DNA of 64,000 nucleotides, from the NCBI RefSeq assembly GCF_900177715.1, contig NZ_FXWG01000003.1:682001-746000 (forward strand), read 5' to 3'. The translations under genes and the position numbers were made by a program. Numbering within the stretch: the stretch's first letter is position 1; the number at the start of each line of letters is the position of its first letter. The stretch comes from Altererythrobacter xiamenensis. GTDB lineage: Bacteria > Pseudomonadota > Alphaproteobacteria > Sphingomonadales > Sphingomonadaceae. This document shows, one piece after another, positions 37,526 to 46,280 of this stretch. The notes beneath the pieces were generated by a model. It was not told the origin of the DNA. It saw only the letters and a program-made list of their open reading frames with translations, and searched no databases.

Positions 37526-37551
37526 AACGCCCAATTCGCAATCTGGGTCCC
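37526..37551 (-). promoter_or_regulatory. candidate EcfG (general stress) promoter
   Basis: On the minus strand GGGAC, 17 bases, then CGTT, one mismatch from the known alphaproteobacterial EcfG consensus GGAAC-N16/17-CGTT. It would place transcription start roughly 35-40 bases before the LOV kinase ATG. HWE kinases often feed the PhyR-NepR-EcfG cascade, so feedback is plausible. Short motif, so only moderate support. Confidence 0.45.
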
Positions 37552-37587
37552 GGGATTTCCAAAAATCACTCCTTCAGGGCGTCCGCG

Positions 37588-37620
37588 AAAAAAGGTCACT
37601 TGGGCGAGCCAAGCGACCTT
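37588..37620 (-). terminator. intrinsic terminator of the SDR gene
   Basis: A 12-bp stem on the minus strand (one G-T wobble, 37592-37603 with 37609-37620) with a 5-base loop, continuing into a T-rich run. It lies about 50 bases after the stop of the short-chain dehydrogenase and separates it from the LOV kinase. Confidence 0.8.
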
Positions 37621-37670
37621 AGATTATTTTCGATTACGGCCACATCGGGACAATAAAAATGTGCGAACGC

Positions 37671-38426
37671 TCAGGCGGGAATTTCCTCGCCTTTCCAATC
37701 GAAGCACTTGCCGCTGTCTGTCGGGGTCAAGGCTGAAATAACATCGAGCAAATGGTTGGCAGACCGTTCGGGCGTGAAGAGCTGGCTTTCGGGGACGTTG
37801 CCCTGAAATGGCTCCGAGAGCCGCGTGTCTACGGTCCCCGGATGGAGACCCACCACTGTGGCTTGCTCATGGGTACGGCCCAACTCGATCGCATAGTTGC
37901 GGATGAGCATATTCAGCGCCGCCTTCGAGGCGCGATAGCTATGCCAACCGCCAAGACGGTTGTCGGAGATCGAACCGACGCGGGCGGAGAGAGCTGCAAA
38001 AACACTGCGTCGGTTGCGCGGGAAAAGCGGTAGCATGTGCTTTGCGACCAGCGCAGGTCCGACCGTGTTGAGCATGAGCGTGCGAGCCATGACCTCAGGC
38101 TCGATCTGCTTGAAGCTCTTTTCCGGCCCGCTGCCGTCGTCCAGCGTCAGAACGCCAGTCGCCACGATCACCAGAGCTGGAGGGTTCTCACCCATGCCCT
38201 CTACGGCATCGGCGATGCTGGCGGGATCATCATAATCGAAGCGGAAAGGAATGATCCCATCGCTTTCCAGCGCAGCCCCGCTACGCGATCCGGCATGGAT
38301 TTTCGACACGCCGCCGGCGGCCAGCCCTTCGACCAGTGCTTTGCCAATGCCGCCGCTTGCCCCGAAGACCGCCGCGCAGCTGAAATCCTGTCCTATATCG
38401 CCCATCACCGGTAGAGCGCCGGACAT
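37671..38426 (-). CDS. short-chain dehydrogenase/reductase (C-factor-like)
   Basis: NAD(P)-dependent SDR of 251 residues. The cofactor loop is VFGASGGIGKAL, and catalytic residues are Ser in AALSARVGS and Tyr/Lys in WHSYRASKAAL. The pattern HPGTVDTRLSEPF is typical of the C-factor group. The usual NNAG motif is replaced by VATGVLTLD. The substrate is unknown. I used the ATG at 38426 rather than the TTG two codons upstream. Its terminator is at 37588-37620. Divergent from sdhB. Confidence 0.9.
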   Translation of the reverse strand: MSGALPVMGDIGQDFSCAAVFGASGGIGKALVEGLAAGGVSKIHAGSRSGAALESDGIIPFRFDYDDPASIADAVEGMGENPPALVIVATGVLTLDDGSGPEKSFKQIEPEVMARTLMLNTVGPALVAKHMLPLFPRNRRSVFAALSARVGSISDNRLGGWHSYRASKAALNMLIRNYAIELGRTHEQATVVGLHPGTVDTRLSEPFQGNVPESQLFTPERSANHLLDVISALTPTDSGKCFDWKGEEIPA

Positions 38427-38627
38427 GGCCAACAGGTTCCCGCTCGCTCTTTCCTTGCCGCGCTTCGCATATGCTCCTCATTTCTTTTGCCAGAACTGCG
38501 TTCCATGTGTTCCATCCAGTAGGACTTGTGTTGCACAATTGGCCACAAACACACGCTTTCCCGCCCTTGTGCCATGCGGCGAAATCGTTAGATAGGCACC
38601 AGCAATTTACCCGGGAAACCAAGCGAT

Positions 38628-39410
38628 ATGGCCACTTTCACCCTCCCCAAGAACTCGAAGATCACGGGCAAGACCCGCGAGCATAGGGCGGAAGGCGCTG
38701 GCCGCATAAAGAAGTTCAAGATCTATCGCTTTGATCCCGACAGCGGAGAGAATCCGCGGTACGACACGTTCGAGCTCGACCTCGATAATTGCGGGCCGAT
38801 GGTTCTCGACGCACTGTTCAAGATCAAGAACGAAGTCGATCCGACGCTGACCTTCCGTCGTTCTTGCCGCGAGGGGATCTGCGGATCCTGCGCGATGAAC
38901 ATGAACGGCAAGAACGGTCTCGCCTGCACCACGGCGATCGAAGATCTAAAGGGCGAGATTCGCATCACGCCGCTTCCGCATATGGACGTGATCAAGGATC
39001 TCGTGCCCGACTTCACGCATTTCTACGCGCAATACGCCTCGATCCGTCCCTGGCTGCAGACCGTCAGCCCGACGCCGAGCGGCAAGGAACGGCTGCAGTC
39101 GCCCGAACAGCGCGAGAAGCTCGACGGGCTGTATGAGTGCATCCTGTGCGCCTGCTGCTCGACCAGTTGCCCGAGCTATTGGTGGAATAGCGACAAGTTT
39201 CTTGGCCCGGCGATCCTGCTTCAGGCCTATCGCTGGCTGGCCGACAGCCGCGACGAAATGACCGGCGAACGGCTCGACCAGCTGGAAGACCCCTTCCGCC
39301 TCTATCGTTGCCACACGATCATGAACTGCGCGAATGTCTGCCCGAAGGGTCTCTCGCCCGCCAAGGCGATCGCCGAGACGAAGAAGATGATGGCCGAGCG
39401 TCAGATCTGA
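38628..39410 (+). CDS. sdhB: succinate dehydrogenase iron-sulfur subunit
   Basis: Electron-transfer subunit of complex II, 260 residues. [2Fe-2S]: Cys80, Cys85, Cys88, Cys100. [4Fe-4S]: Cys171, Cys174, Cys177 with Cys238. [3Fe-4S]: Cys181, Cys228, Cys234. The [13 protein letters not shown] stretch is typical. sdhB usually follows sdhC, sdhD and sdhA, but here the upstream gene is a divergent SDR, so sdhB has its own promoter. A possible pair TTGTGC and GATAGG, 18 bases apart, lies upstream of the ATG. The thioesterase and zapE genes follow. Confidence 0.97.
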   Translation: MATFTLPKNSKITGKTREHRAEGAGRIKKFKIYRFDPDSGENPRYDTFELDLDNCGPMVLDALFKIKNEVDPTLTFRRSCREGICGSCAMNMNGKNGLACTTAIEDLKGEIRITPLPHMDVIKDLVPDFTHFYAQYASIRPWLQTVSPTPSGKERLQSPEQREKLDGLYECILCACCSTSCPSYWWNSDKFLGPAILLQAYRWLADSRDEMTGERLDQLEDPFRLYRCHTIMNCANVCPKGLSPAKAIAETKKMMAERQI

Positions 39411-39417
39411 TCCCTTG

Positions 39418-39885
39418 ATGGCGCTGAAAGACGACGTATTCGAGCACGGGCCCGATCCGGACAACCCCGGCTGGAATCACTGGAACCTGAAGGACGACAC
39501 GCTGTTTAATGGCGCGGTGATGGGTAAGCTCATCACCCGGCGTGAAGGTGACAAGTGTCGCTTGCGGATGTTCCCGGAACGCAAGCATGAGAACCTTCAG
39601 GGCATCATTCATGGCGCGATCTCGCTCGCGTTGATCGACATATCGCTCTTCACGACCATGCATGTGGTCGGGAGCGGTAATGCCGGACCTTCTGTCACGC
39701 TGGAGCTTTCGACGCAGTTCATCGGCGGGGGTGACCCGAAGAAGCCGCTCGATGCGGTGACCGAGATCACGCGCGAGACCGGCAAGCTCGTGTTCGTGCG
39801 CGGCGAAGTGGTGCAGGAAGACGAAACGATCTGCGCCTACAGCGGCATCATCCGCAAGTTTCCGCCGCGCCCGCTCAACGCATGA
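39418..39885 (+). CDS. PaaI-type hotdog-fold thioesterase
   Basis: A 155-residue single hotdog domain that hydrolyses acyl-CoA thioesters in the family. The active-site helix begins ENLQGIIHGAISLALIDIS, with the catalytic acid and the HGG-like turn. The second half has LELSTQFIGGGDPKKPLD and RGEVVQEDETIC. The substrate is not defined. It starts 7 bases after sdhB (ATG at 39418) and overlaps zapE by four bases (ATGA), so all three are probably co-transcribed. Confidence 0.85.
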   Translation: MALKDDVFEHGPDPDNPGWNHWNLKDDTLFNGAVMGKLITRREGDKCRLRMFPERKHENLQGIIHGAISLALIDISLFTTMHVVGSGNAGPSVTLELSTQFIGGGDPKKPLDAVTEITRETGKLVFVRGEVVQEDETICAYSGIIRKFPPRPLNA

Positions 39886-40994
39886 GCGGAGTGCTGGCCC
39901 GCTACGAGCGGCTGGTCGAAGCCGGTGAGCTACGGCCCGATCCCGACCAGCGCAAAGCGGCCGAACGTCTCAACCAGCTGCAGAAAGAACTGGAAGCCGA
40001 AACATCGGGAGGGCTTCTCTCGCAGCTCTTCGCGCGCAAGCAATCGAACCCGCGCGGGGTCTACATGTGGGGCGGCGTCGGTCGCGGCAAATCGATGCTA
40101 ATGGACCTGTTCGTCGAGACCTTGGGGATCGACGAGAAGCGGCGCGTCCATTTTCACGAATTCATGCTCGAGGTGGACCAGCGCATGCGCGCCTGGCGCG
40201 AAGCCGATCCGGGCGATCCCATCGCCAAGACGGCGCGCGACATTGCAGAGGGCGTCCGCTGCCTCGCCTTTGACGAGATGGTTGTCACCAATACGGCCGA
40301 CGCAGCGATCATGGCGCGGCTTTTCACCGCACTCATGGTCGATCATTCGGTGACCGTGGTCACCACCAGCAACCGGCCACCGAAGGACCTCTACAAGGAC
40401 GGTCTCAATCGCTCGCTATTCCTGCCATTCATCGATCTGGTCGAAGCCGAACTCGACGTCCTCGCGCTCGATGGGCCGGTTGACTACAGGCTCGACCGGT
40501 TGGGTGATATCGAAAGCTGGCACACCCCGCTCGGTGATGCGGCAACCCGGCAGGTGCGCGAAGCGTTCTTCCGTCTGACCGACTACAAGCCCGAGGACGC
40601 CGACCATGTGCCGAGCGGGGAATTGGAGCTAGGCGGGGGACGAACGCTCTTCGTGCCCAAGAGCCTCAAAGGCGTGGCAGTCTTCAGCTTCAAGCGCCTC
40701 TGCGGTCAGAACCGGGGATCGTCCGACTACCTCGCGATCGCCCGCAGCTATCACACCGTGATCCTCGTAGGCATCCCGCAGATGGGCCCCGACATGCGCA
40801 ATGAAGCAATCCGCTTTACCAAGCTGATCGATGCGCTCTACGAGATGAAGGTCAAGCTTTTCGCGACCGCCGATGCCGAGCCCGAAGAGCTGTATCAGGC
40901 GGGCGACGGAAGTTTCGAGTTCGAACGCACCGCAAGCCGCCTCAGGGAAATGCAGAGCGACGAGTACATGGCGCGCGGCCACGGCGCGGGTTAA
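39882..40994 (+). CDS. zapE: cell division ATPase ZapE (AFG1-like)
   Basis: AAA-like P-loop ATPase of 370 residues. Walker A is WGGVGRGKSMLM, and Walker B is CLAFDEMVVT. The sensor region TTSNRPPKDLYKDGLNR is conserved in the AFG1/ZapE family. In E. coli it modulates the Z-ring; in mitochondria the homologue aids respiratory complex turnover. A gene order sdhB-zapE occurs in other alphaproteobacteria to my knowledge, so a link to complex II is conceivable. The start overlaps the thioesterase stop. Confidence 0.93.
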   Translation: MSGVLARYERLVEAGELRPDPDQRKAAERLNQLQKELEAETSGGLLSQLFARKQSNPRGVYMWGGVGRGKSMLMDLFVETLGIDEKRRVHFHEFMLEVDQRMRAWREADPGDPIAKTARDIAEGVRCLAFDEMVVTNTADAAIMARLFTALMVDHSVTVVTTSNRPPKDLYKDGLNRSLFLPFIDLVEAELDVLALDGPVDYRLDRLGDIESWHTPLGDAATRQVREAFFRLTDYKPEDADHVPSGELELGGGRTLFVPKSLKGVAVFSFKRLCGQNRGSSDYLAIARSYHTVILVGIPQMGPDMRNEAIRFTKLIDALYEMKVKLFATADAEPEELYQAGDGSFEFERTASRLREMQSDEYMARGHGAG

Positions 40995-41009
40995 CTGGCC
41001 GCAAGCGCT

Positions 41010-41933
41010 TCAGGCAGCAGCCATTCTCTCGGCCAGGCGCGCCTGGGCGGAAACAAGACGGTTCATCACCTTGAGATCCTGCTCACGCAGTTGCAGCGCG
41101 GTATCGGCCCACAGTTCCGTGATGCGATTGAGTTCTTCCAGTTCCAGCCCCCAGACATGCTTCATCGCCTTGCGCGAGCCGACCAGGCCGGCATGGCGGC
41201 GCTCGGATTTCTTGATGAAGTCGCGGCAGGCATTCACACCGTCGCCAGGTTCGGCGAGATGGTGAACGATGCCGAGGTCGTACATTTGTTCGGCGGTGAA
41301 GGTCTCGTTCGACACGATCAGACGATCAGCCATCGCGCTGCCGATCTTCCGCGAAAGCAGAGCATGTGCCCCCATCCCCGGGAAAAGACCGAACATCACT
41401 TCAGGCAATCCGAAAGTCGCAGTGCGTTCGGCGACGATGTAATCGAACGAAAGCAGCGCTTCGAAGCCGCCACCGAGCGCCGCGCCCTGCACCAGACCGA
41501 TGGTCAGCATCGGAATGCCGAGCGTGTTGATGTTGCGATGGAGAATAGCGCAGCACCGATGGCCGTACTCGACCAGCGAATCGCGATCGCCCTTGCGAAT
41601 GAGGGACTGGAACAAGTCCAGATCGCCGCCGAAACAGAACACATCCTGCGCCCTGCTGCCCAGGACGAGGTACCGCAAGGGCACACCACCCTCTCCGAAG
41701 CCTTGCGTTATGATGCTCTGCCAGCTTTCGAAATCGTGCAGCATGGACGGCGTAAAGCTCGGCCGGCCTTCCGGATTCATGAAAGTCCACAAGGTATTCG
41801 AAGCGTCCTCGTACAGGACGTCGAGCTCCTTGAGCTGAAATAGTTCTGCCGGAATTGTCGCGTGCAGCGCACTTTCCGCGAAGATTTCTTCCTCGCTCGA
41901 CAAGGGAATGGCTCTGCTTACCGCACCATCCAT
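41010..41933 (-). CDS. rpfF: RpfF-like crotonase (candidate DSF synthase)
   Basis: Crotonase-fold protein of 307 residues. The oxyanion-hole stretches are VFCFGGDLDLFQSLIRKGDR and VQGAALGGGFEALLS. Glu158 and Glu178 are 20 residues apart, the same spacing as the two catalytic glutamates (141 and 161) of Xanthomonas RpfF, and FGLPEVMFGLFPGMGAH and TAEQMYDLGIVHHL also match. RpfF makes cis-2 fatty-acid signals (DSF). Typical enoyl-CoA hydratases are shorter and lack LRYLVLGS. No RpfC or RpfG is in the window. It ends 15 bases from zapE (convergent), upstream of an AT-rich gap. Confidence 0.82.
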   Translation of the reverse strand: MDGAVSRAIPLSSEEEIFAESALHATIPAELFQLKELDVLYEDASNTLWTFMNPEGRPSFTPSMLHDFESWQSIITQGFGEGGVPLRYLVLGSRAQDVFCFGGDLDLFQSLIRKGDRDSLVEYGHRCCAILHRNINTLGIPMLTIGLVQGAALGGGFEALLSFDYIVAERTATFGLPEVMFGLFPGMGAHALLSRKIGSAMADRLIVSNETFTAEQMYDLGIVHHLAEPGDGVNACRDFIKKSERRHAGLVGSRKAMKHVWGLELEELNRITELWADTALQLREQDLKVMNRLVSAQARLAERMAAA

Positions 41934-42130
41934 TACTAGCGCCCCCAGGTCACTGAACCGGCTAGCTGATTACTAGTCAGGGTCAGAAAATCTCAAAAAC
42001 CAATTCCCGCTGAACCGAATCTTGGCCTTCAGGCGCTTGCTTTGCAAATATAATTTTACATTTTAACGATAGCCGAGTCCCTGATCGGGACATCGCAGGG
42101 CCCTGTTGTGGCTAATCTACCACAGGCCAT

Positions 42131-44029
42131 TCATTCACTGATTGCGAGACCCGACAGGGATTTTTCGAGCATGATCAATTGCCACAAGGTTCTGGAATTG
42201 TCCTGCTTTCCGGCAATATGCGCCTCGGCCAGATCGCTTATCCGGCGCGCGTCGAACCAGCCGGTTTGCGCCACCATTTCGCTTTTCGCGATGGCACGGG
42301 CACTATTTGCGAGCGGCCCGCGCAACCATTGCGCGATTGGCGTAACAAAGCCCTGTTTCGGTCGATAGAGTATGTCGTCGGGCAGATATCGCTCCATGCT
42401 CTTCTTGAGCAGATACTTGCCTGTGCTTCTCCTCACCCGCATCCGGTCGGGCAGGCTCGCCGCGAACTCGATCAAGCGATGGTCGAGCAGCGGTTCGCGT
42501 GCTTCGAGGCTGACGGCCATGCTCGTGCGATCGACCTTGGTCAGGATATCTCCGGGCAGCCAGAACATGAGATCGGCATATTGCGCACGGTCCAAGCCGC
42601 TGCGAGCTGGCGCTTCGCGCATTAGCCGGGTCAGGGCATCCTCCGCGCGATAGTTCCCGAGCACATGGCGCGCGCGATCACCATACAGGCGCTGACGCTG
42701 CGGAGCGGTGAGCACCGAAAGTCCCCGCGCGTACCCCTCCTCGCCGCTTTCCGCGAGTGCGAGCAGGGTTGCCTTGGCTCGCAATGACCGCGGCGCCCAG
42801 TCCGCCTTGGGCCAAGCGCGCCCAAGCGTACCGAAGATTGAACTGCGCAATCCGGGGGGCATGAGCGCTCTCGCCCGCTCCTCATGCGCATGGAAGACCT
42901 GCCGGCGATACCCGGCAAAGGCCTCGTCCGCCCCGTCGCCCGACAAGGCCACGGTGACGTTTTCGCGCGCAAGCTGGCATACACGCCAAGTCGGCAAGGC
43001 AGAGGCATCGGCGAAGGGTTCATCGAACATCGCCGCAATCCGGTCGATCTCGGCGAAGTCATCCTGCCCGACCGTGCGGCTGCGATGCTCCGTCGCATAG
43101 CGCTGCGCGATGGTCTCGGCATAGGATGTCTCGTCTACCGAGGCGACGTCGAAACCGATCGAGCATGTCTTTACCGGTGAGTTGCTCGCTTCGCTCATCA
43201 GCGCCACGACCGAAGAGGAATCGACCCCGCCCGATAGAAACGCGCCGAGCGGAACATCGGCGACCATCCGGCTTCTCACCGCTTCGCGCAGCAAGTGGAC
43301 CAGTTCCGCCGACAGGTCAGCTTCGGAACCCTTGCGGCGCTCGGCAAAGCTGACGTCCCACCAACGCCTCGGTTCGCTCACGCGCTTGCCCTGCTCGAGC
43401 AGCATGAAATGGCCGGCGGGAAGCTTGTGCACCCCTTCGAGGATGGAGCGCGTATCGGGGACATAGCCCCAGGCGAGGAAGTCATCGACGGCCGCGAGAT
43501 CGACGCGGCGGCGTAATAGCGGGTGGGCCAGCAACCCCTTTAGCTCGGAGGCGAAGGCGATGCTGCCATCGCTCAGCCGCGTGTAGAACAGCGGCTTCAC
43601 GCCTAGCCTGTCGCGGGCGAGGAACAGCGTGCGCTTCTCTGTATCCCAGATGGCGAAGGCGAACATTCCGTCGAGCCGCGAAAGGCAATTGACACCCCAG
43701 CGCTGCCACGCGGCGAGGATCACCTCGCTGTCGCCATCGGTTTTGAAGCGCGCGCCCTCACGCTCGAGCTCGCGGCGCAGCTCTCGGAAGTTATAGATCT
43801 CGCCGTTGAAGCTGAGCACTGCGCGCCCGTCTGCCGAGTGCATCGGCTGGGGCGATCCTGCGAGGTCGATGATCGACAGGCGGCGATGGCCGAGGCCTAT
43901 ACCCGGCGCTGTCCAGACGCCTGAACCATCGGGGCCGCGATGGACCATGGCATCGCACATGCGCTCGACCCGGACGGGATCGACCGGCTTCACCGTCTCA
44001 GGATGGAATATTCCCGCAATCCCGCACAT
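42131..44029 (-). CDS. asnB: XrtA system-associated amidotransferase (asparagine synthetase type)
   Basis: A 632-residue asparagine-synthetase-like protein. The N-terminal glutaminase has Cys2 (MCGIAGIF) and HRGPDGSG. The synthetase domain has SGGVDSSS (ATP pyrophosphatase loop) and SGDGADEAFAGY. Homologues in XrtA loci are thought to modify a polysaccharide or peptide by amidation rather than to supply asparagine. It begins 9 bases after the exosortase gene and is the last gene of the minus operon. No intrinsic terminator with a T-run was seen downstream. Confidence 0.9.
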   Translation of the reverse strand: MCGIAGIFHPETVKPVDPVRVERMCDAMVHRGPDGSGVWTAPGIGLGHRRLSIIDLAGSPQPMHSADGRAVLSFNGEIYNFRELRRELEREGARFKTDGDSEVILAAWQRWGVNCLSRLDGMFAFAIWDTEKRTLFLARDRLGVKPLFYTRLSDGSIAFASELKGLLAHPLLRRRVDLAAVDDFLAWGYVPDTRSILEGVHKLPAGHFMLLEQGKRVSEPRRWWDVSFAERRKGSEADLSAELVHLLREAVRSRMVADVPLGAFLSGGVDSSSVVALMSEASNSPVKTCSIGFDVASVDETSYAETIAQRYATEHRSRTVGQDDFAEIDRIAAMFDEPFADASALPTWRVCQLARENVTVALSGDGADEAFAGYRRQVFHAHEERARALMPPGLRSSIFGTLGRAWPKADWAPRSLRAKATLLALAESGEEGYARGLSVLTAPQRQRLYGDRARHVLGNYRAEDALTRLMREAPARSGLDRAQYADLMFWLPGDILTKVDRTSMAVSLEAREPLLDHRLIEFAASLPDRMRVRRSTGKYLLKKSMERYLPDDILYRPKQGFVTPIAQWLRGPLANSARAIAKSEMVAQTGWFDARRISDLAEAHIAGKQDNSRTLWQLIMLEKSLSGLAISE

Positions 44030-44038
44030 TTGGGCGGC

Positions 44039-45067
44039 CTAGATCAGCGCATCGGTGGCGTAAATCGCGACGAGCGCGAAAATGAGGACAAGTGCGAGAA
44101 CTGCGGCAAGTGCTGTCGTGGCGCGGATGGGACGTTCCTCGGCTTTGCCCACCAGTACCTGGGCGTCGATCTGGTCGAGTGACCACCCTGCATCCTCCGG
44201 CTCACGCTCGATGAAACGCCACGCAGCGCCGAGCAGGATCGCCACGACGATGGCGAAGAAGATCCAGCCATAGAAAATGTGGTCGAAACCCTCTGCAAAC
44301 TCCACCCCCTGGCTTTGCGCGATGTAGATCGTGCCCCATGCGCGCACGCCATTGGCGAGGATCGGGACGATGACGCAGGCAAGCATGAACAGCGCCCGCT
44401 TCATCCAGCTTTCGAAGGCCGTGAAGCAGACGAGCGTCCCCAAAGCGACCATGGCGACAAGGAATTTCACACCCGAACAGGCTTCGGCAACGATAAACAG
44501 GCCGACTGGAGTATCGATGAAAATGCCGTCGATGGCAGCAGGGACGCCGCTCCAATGCGTGAGCGTGATGGCGATATCTGCGGTGATCATCTGGAGCGTG
44601 GGAACGAGCTCGTCGCCGAAGGGCACGAGGAAGACCATGAAGGTGAGTGGCAAAAACAGCAAAGCGCTGGTGCGCAGACCGAGGACCGCAATCACCGCAG
44701 CCTGAAGCGCCGCAACAGCGCCCGCATGGGCAATCAGGTTGATGCCGGTGGCGCGTCCGATCAGCCACAGCGTGAGCGCGCCAAGAACCAGAGCCAGCCC
44801 GGGCAACCATGCCTTCGGTTCGATCCGAACCAATTCGTCGCGGCGCAGCGCCACGAGCCATGCGATGATCGGCGGGATCAGCAGTATGTGATTATAGGTA
44901 TCGATGTTCCACCACTGGTGGAGAATCTCGCCCCATTCGCGCGCGGCAAGACCAATCAGGGCTAGCCACGCGATCGCGAGCGAGCCGAGGGGCACACGCC
45001 AACCATCGGGCAAACGCCCGGCCAGTCCGCGCTCGCGCCAGTCGTTCGAGATCACCTCAGGCTGCAT
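44039..45067 (-). CDS. xrtA: exosortase A
   Basis: Membrane cysteine transpeptidase-like enzyme of 342 residues with about eight or more hydrophobic helices. Catalytic residues are Cys197 (VAEACSGVKFL), Arg242 (NGVRAWGTIY) and His263 (FDHIFYGWIFF), the exosortase triad. It sorts proteins with a C-terminal PEP-CTERM signal. Many proteobacterial XrtA proteins are fused to or followed by an EpsI domain. Here about 80 residues follow His263: helices and a polar loop with no EpsI pattern. ATG at 45067; overlaps the glycosyltransferase gene by 11 bases. Confidence 0.95.
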   Translation of the reverse strand: MQPEVISNDWRERGLAGRLPDGWRVPLGSLAIAWLALIGLAAREWGEILHQWWNIDTYNHILLIPPIIAWLVALRRDELVRIEPKAWLPGLALVLGALTLWLIGRATGINLIAHAGAVAALQAAVIAVLGLRTSALLFLPLTFMVFLVPFGDELVPTLQMITADIAITLTHWSGVPAAIDGIFIDTPVGLFIVAEACSGVKFLVAMVALGTLVCFTAFESWMKRALFMLACVIVPILANGVRAWGTIYIAQSQGVEFAEGFDHIFYGWIFFAIVVAILLGAAWRFIEREPEDAGWSLDQIDAQVLVGKAEERPIRATTALAAVLALVLIFALVAIYATDALI

Positions 45068-46280
45068 CGCGCGCCTCTGCGGATGCCGCGACCATCGCAT
45101 CGAGCGGGGCCAGCATGGCCGGCCAGCTGTGATGCTCCAGCACGAAGCGCCGGGCGGCTTTGCCCATGGTATGATGCGCCGTCCGGTCGGACCACAGCGC
45201 TCCGAACCGCTCCACCATCGCGTCAGCGTCGGCAGGCGCGACCAGCCAGTCCTGACCGTCCTGCGCGGCGATGCCGGTCGCGGCCTGCTCGGTCAGCAGG
45301 ACCGGCAGTTCCATCGCCATCGCCTCAAGCACCTTGTTCTGCACCCCGCGCGCGATGGTGAGCGGCGTGAGTGCAATATCGGCGGCGGCGAGGAAAGGCC
45401 GGACATCGGGCACCTCCCCCCATACCGTCACACCCGGCGCGTTCGCTATCGTCAGCAAGGCAGCGGTCGGATTGCGGCCGACCACATGGTACTCGGCTTG
45501 CGGATAGCGTGTGTGCACCGCCGGCATGAAATGCTCGATCGTCCAGAGCGCCGCAGCCTCGTTCGGGCGGTAATCCATCTGCCCGGTGAAGACGAAATGC
45601 GGTCCTGGCCGCGAGGCAATCTCGCCATGCGGCTCGACAACCGAAGGATCGAAGAAGCCTGCGTCGATACCATTGCCAATCGCTGCAATGCGCGCACCTG
45701 CCGCATTACCGAGACGGGTTTGAAACACCGCCTTCTCATTCTCGCTGATCAGGAGCGTCGTATCGGCGCGGTGCGCGAGGCGTTCCTCTTCCTGCCGCAG
45801 CAAGCGCCCTTCACGGCGGTTGAGCCAGACACGCTCGCCAGCCTCGGCATAATCCTCGAACTTGACTGAATCCACGTCGCACAAGTCGACGATCACCTGT
45901 CCGGCAAAATCTTGCGGGATGTACTGCCCCATCTGACCCGAAAAGACGAAGATCGTCGTGATGTCGCGTTCGGCAATTGTGCGTGTGACCCATTCGGCGA
46001 TTGTGCGATGATGAAATGCGGTCAGGCTGACCGGACGCGCCGAAAGCACCGCCTCGACACCCGCCAGGGCTAGCGGCTTCGCCCGCCGGAGGAGGCAATG
46101 GCTCGCCGCGACCTGAGCCAGATCGCCCTCGGCCTCGCGGTCTTTCTCGGTTTCCCAGAAACAGCCGACGTGCACCGGCGCGAAGCCGGCAAGGTGCTTG
46201 AGCAGATGATGTGCGCGGATCTTGTCGCCGCGGTCGGGCGGGAACGGAATGCGGTGCGCAAGGAAGAGGATATCGCCCAT
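45057..46280 (-). CDS. XrtA system glycosyltransferase (GT4-like)
   Basis: A 407-residue GT-B glycosyltransferase of the TIGR03087 type found in exosortase loci. It begins MGDILFLAHRIPFPPDRGDKI and has an acceptor-side cluster FSGQMGQYIP and DLCDVDSVKFEDYA, then donor-side HFVFTGQMDYRPN and LTPLTIARGVQNKVLEAMAM, the nucleotide-sugar loop. It probably extends the exopolysaccharide. The frame is open upstream, but the ATG at 46280 overlaps the FemAB stop (TGATG) and gives the family's usual N-terminus. Confidence 0.92.
   Translation of the reverse strand: MGDILFLAHRIPFPPDRGDKIRAHHLLKHLAGFAPVHVGCFWETEKDREAEGDLAQVAASHCLLRRAKPLALAGVEAVLSARPVSLTAFHHRTIAEWVTRTIAERDITTIFVFSGQMGQYIPQDFAGQVIVDLCDVDSVKFEDYAEAGERVWLNRREGRLLRQEEERLAHRADTTLLISENEKAVFQTRLGNAAGARIAAIGNGIDAGFFDPSVVEPHGEIASRPGPHFVFTGQMDYRPNEAAALWTIEHFMPAVHTRYPQAEYHVVGRNPTAALLTIANAPGVTVWGEVPDVRPFLAAADIALTPLTIARGVQNKVLEAMAMELPVLLTEQAATGIAAQDGQDWLVAPADADAMVERFGALWSDRTAHHTMGKAARRFVLEHHSWPAMLAPLDAMVAASAEARDAA

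Noticed and set aside
42090-42125. Short palindromes near the end of the asparagine synthetase gene.
   Set aside because: Stems of about five bases and no T-run; no solid terminator can be claimed.
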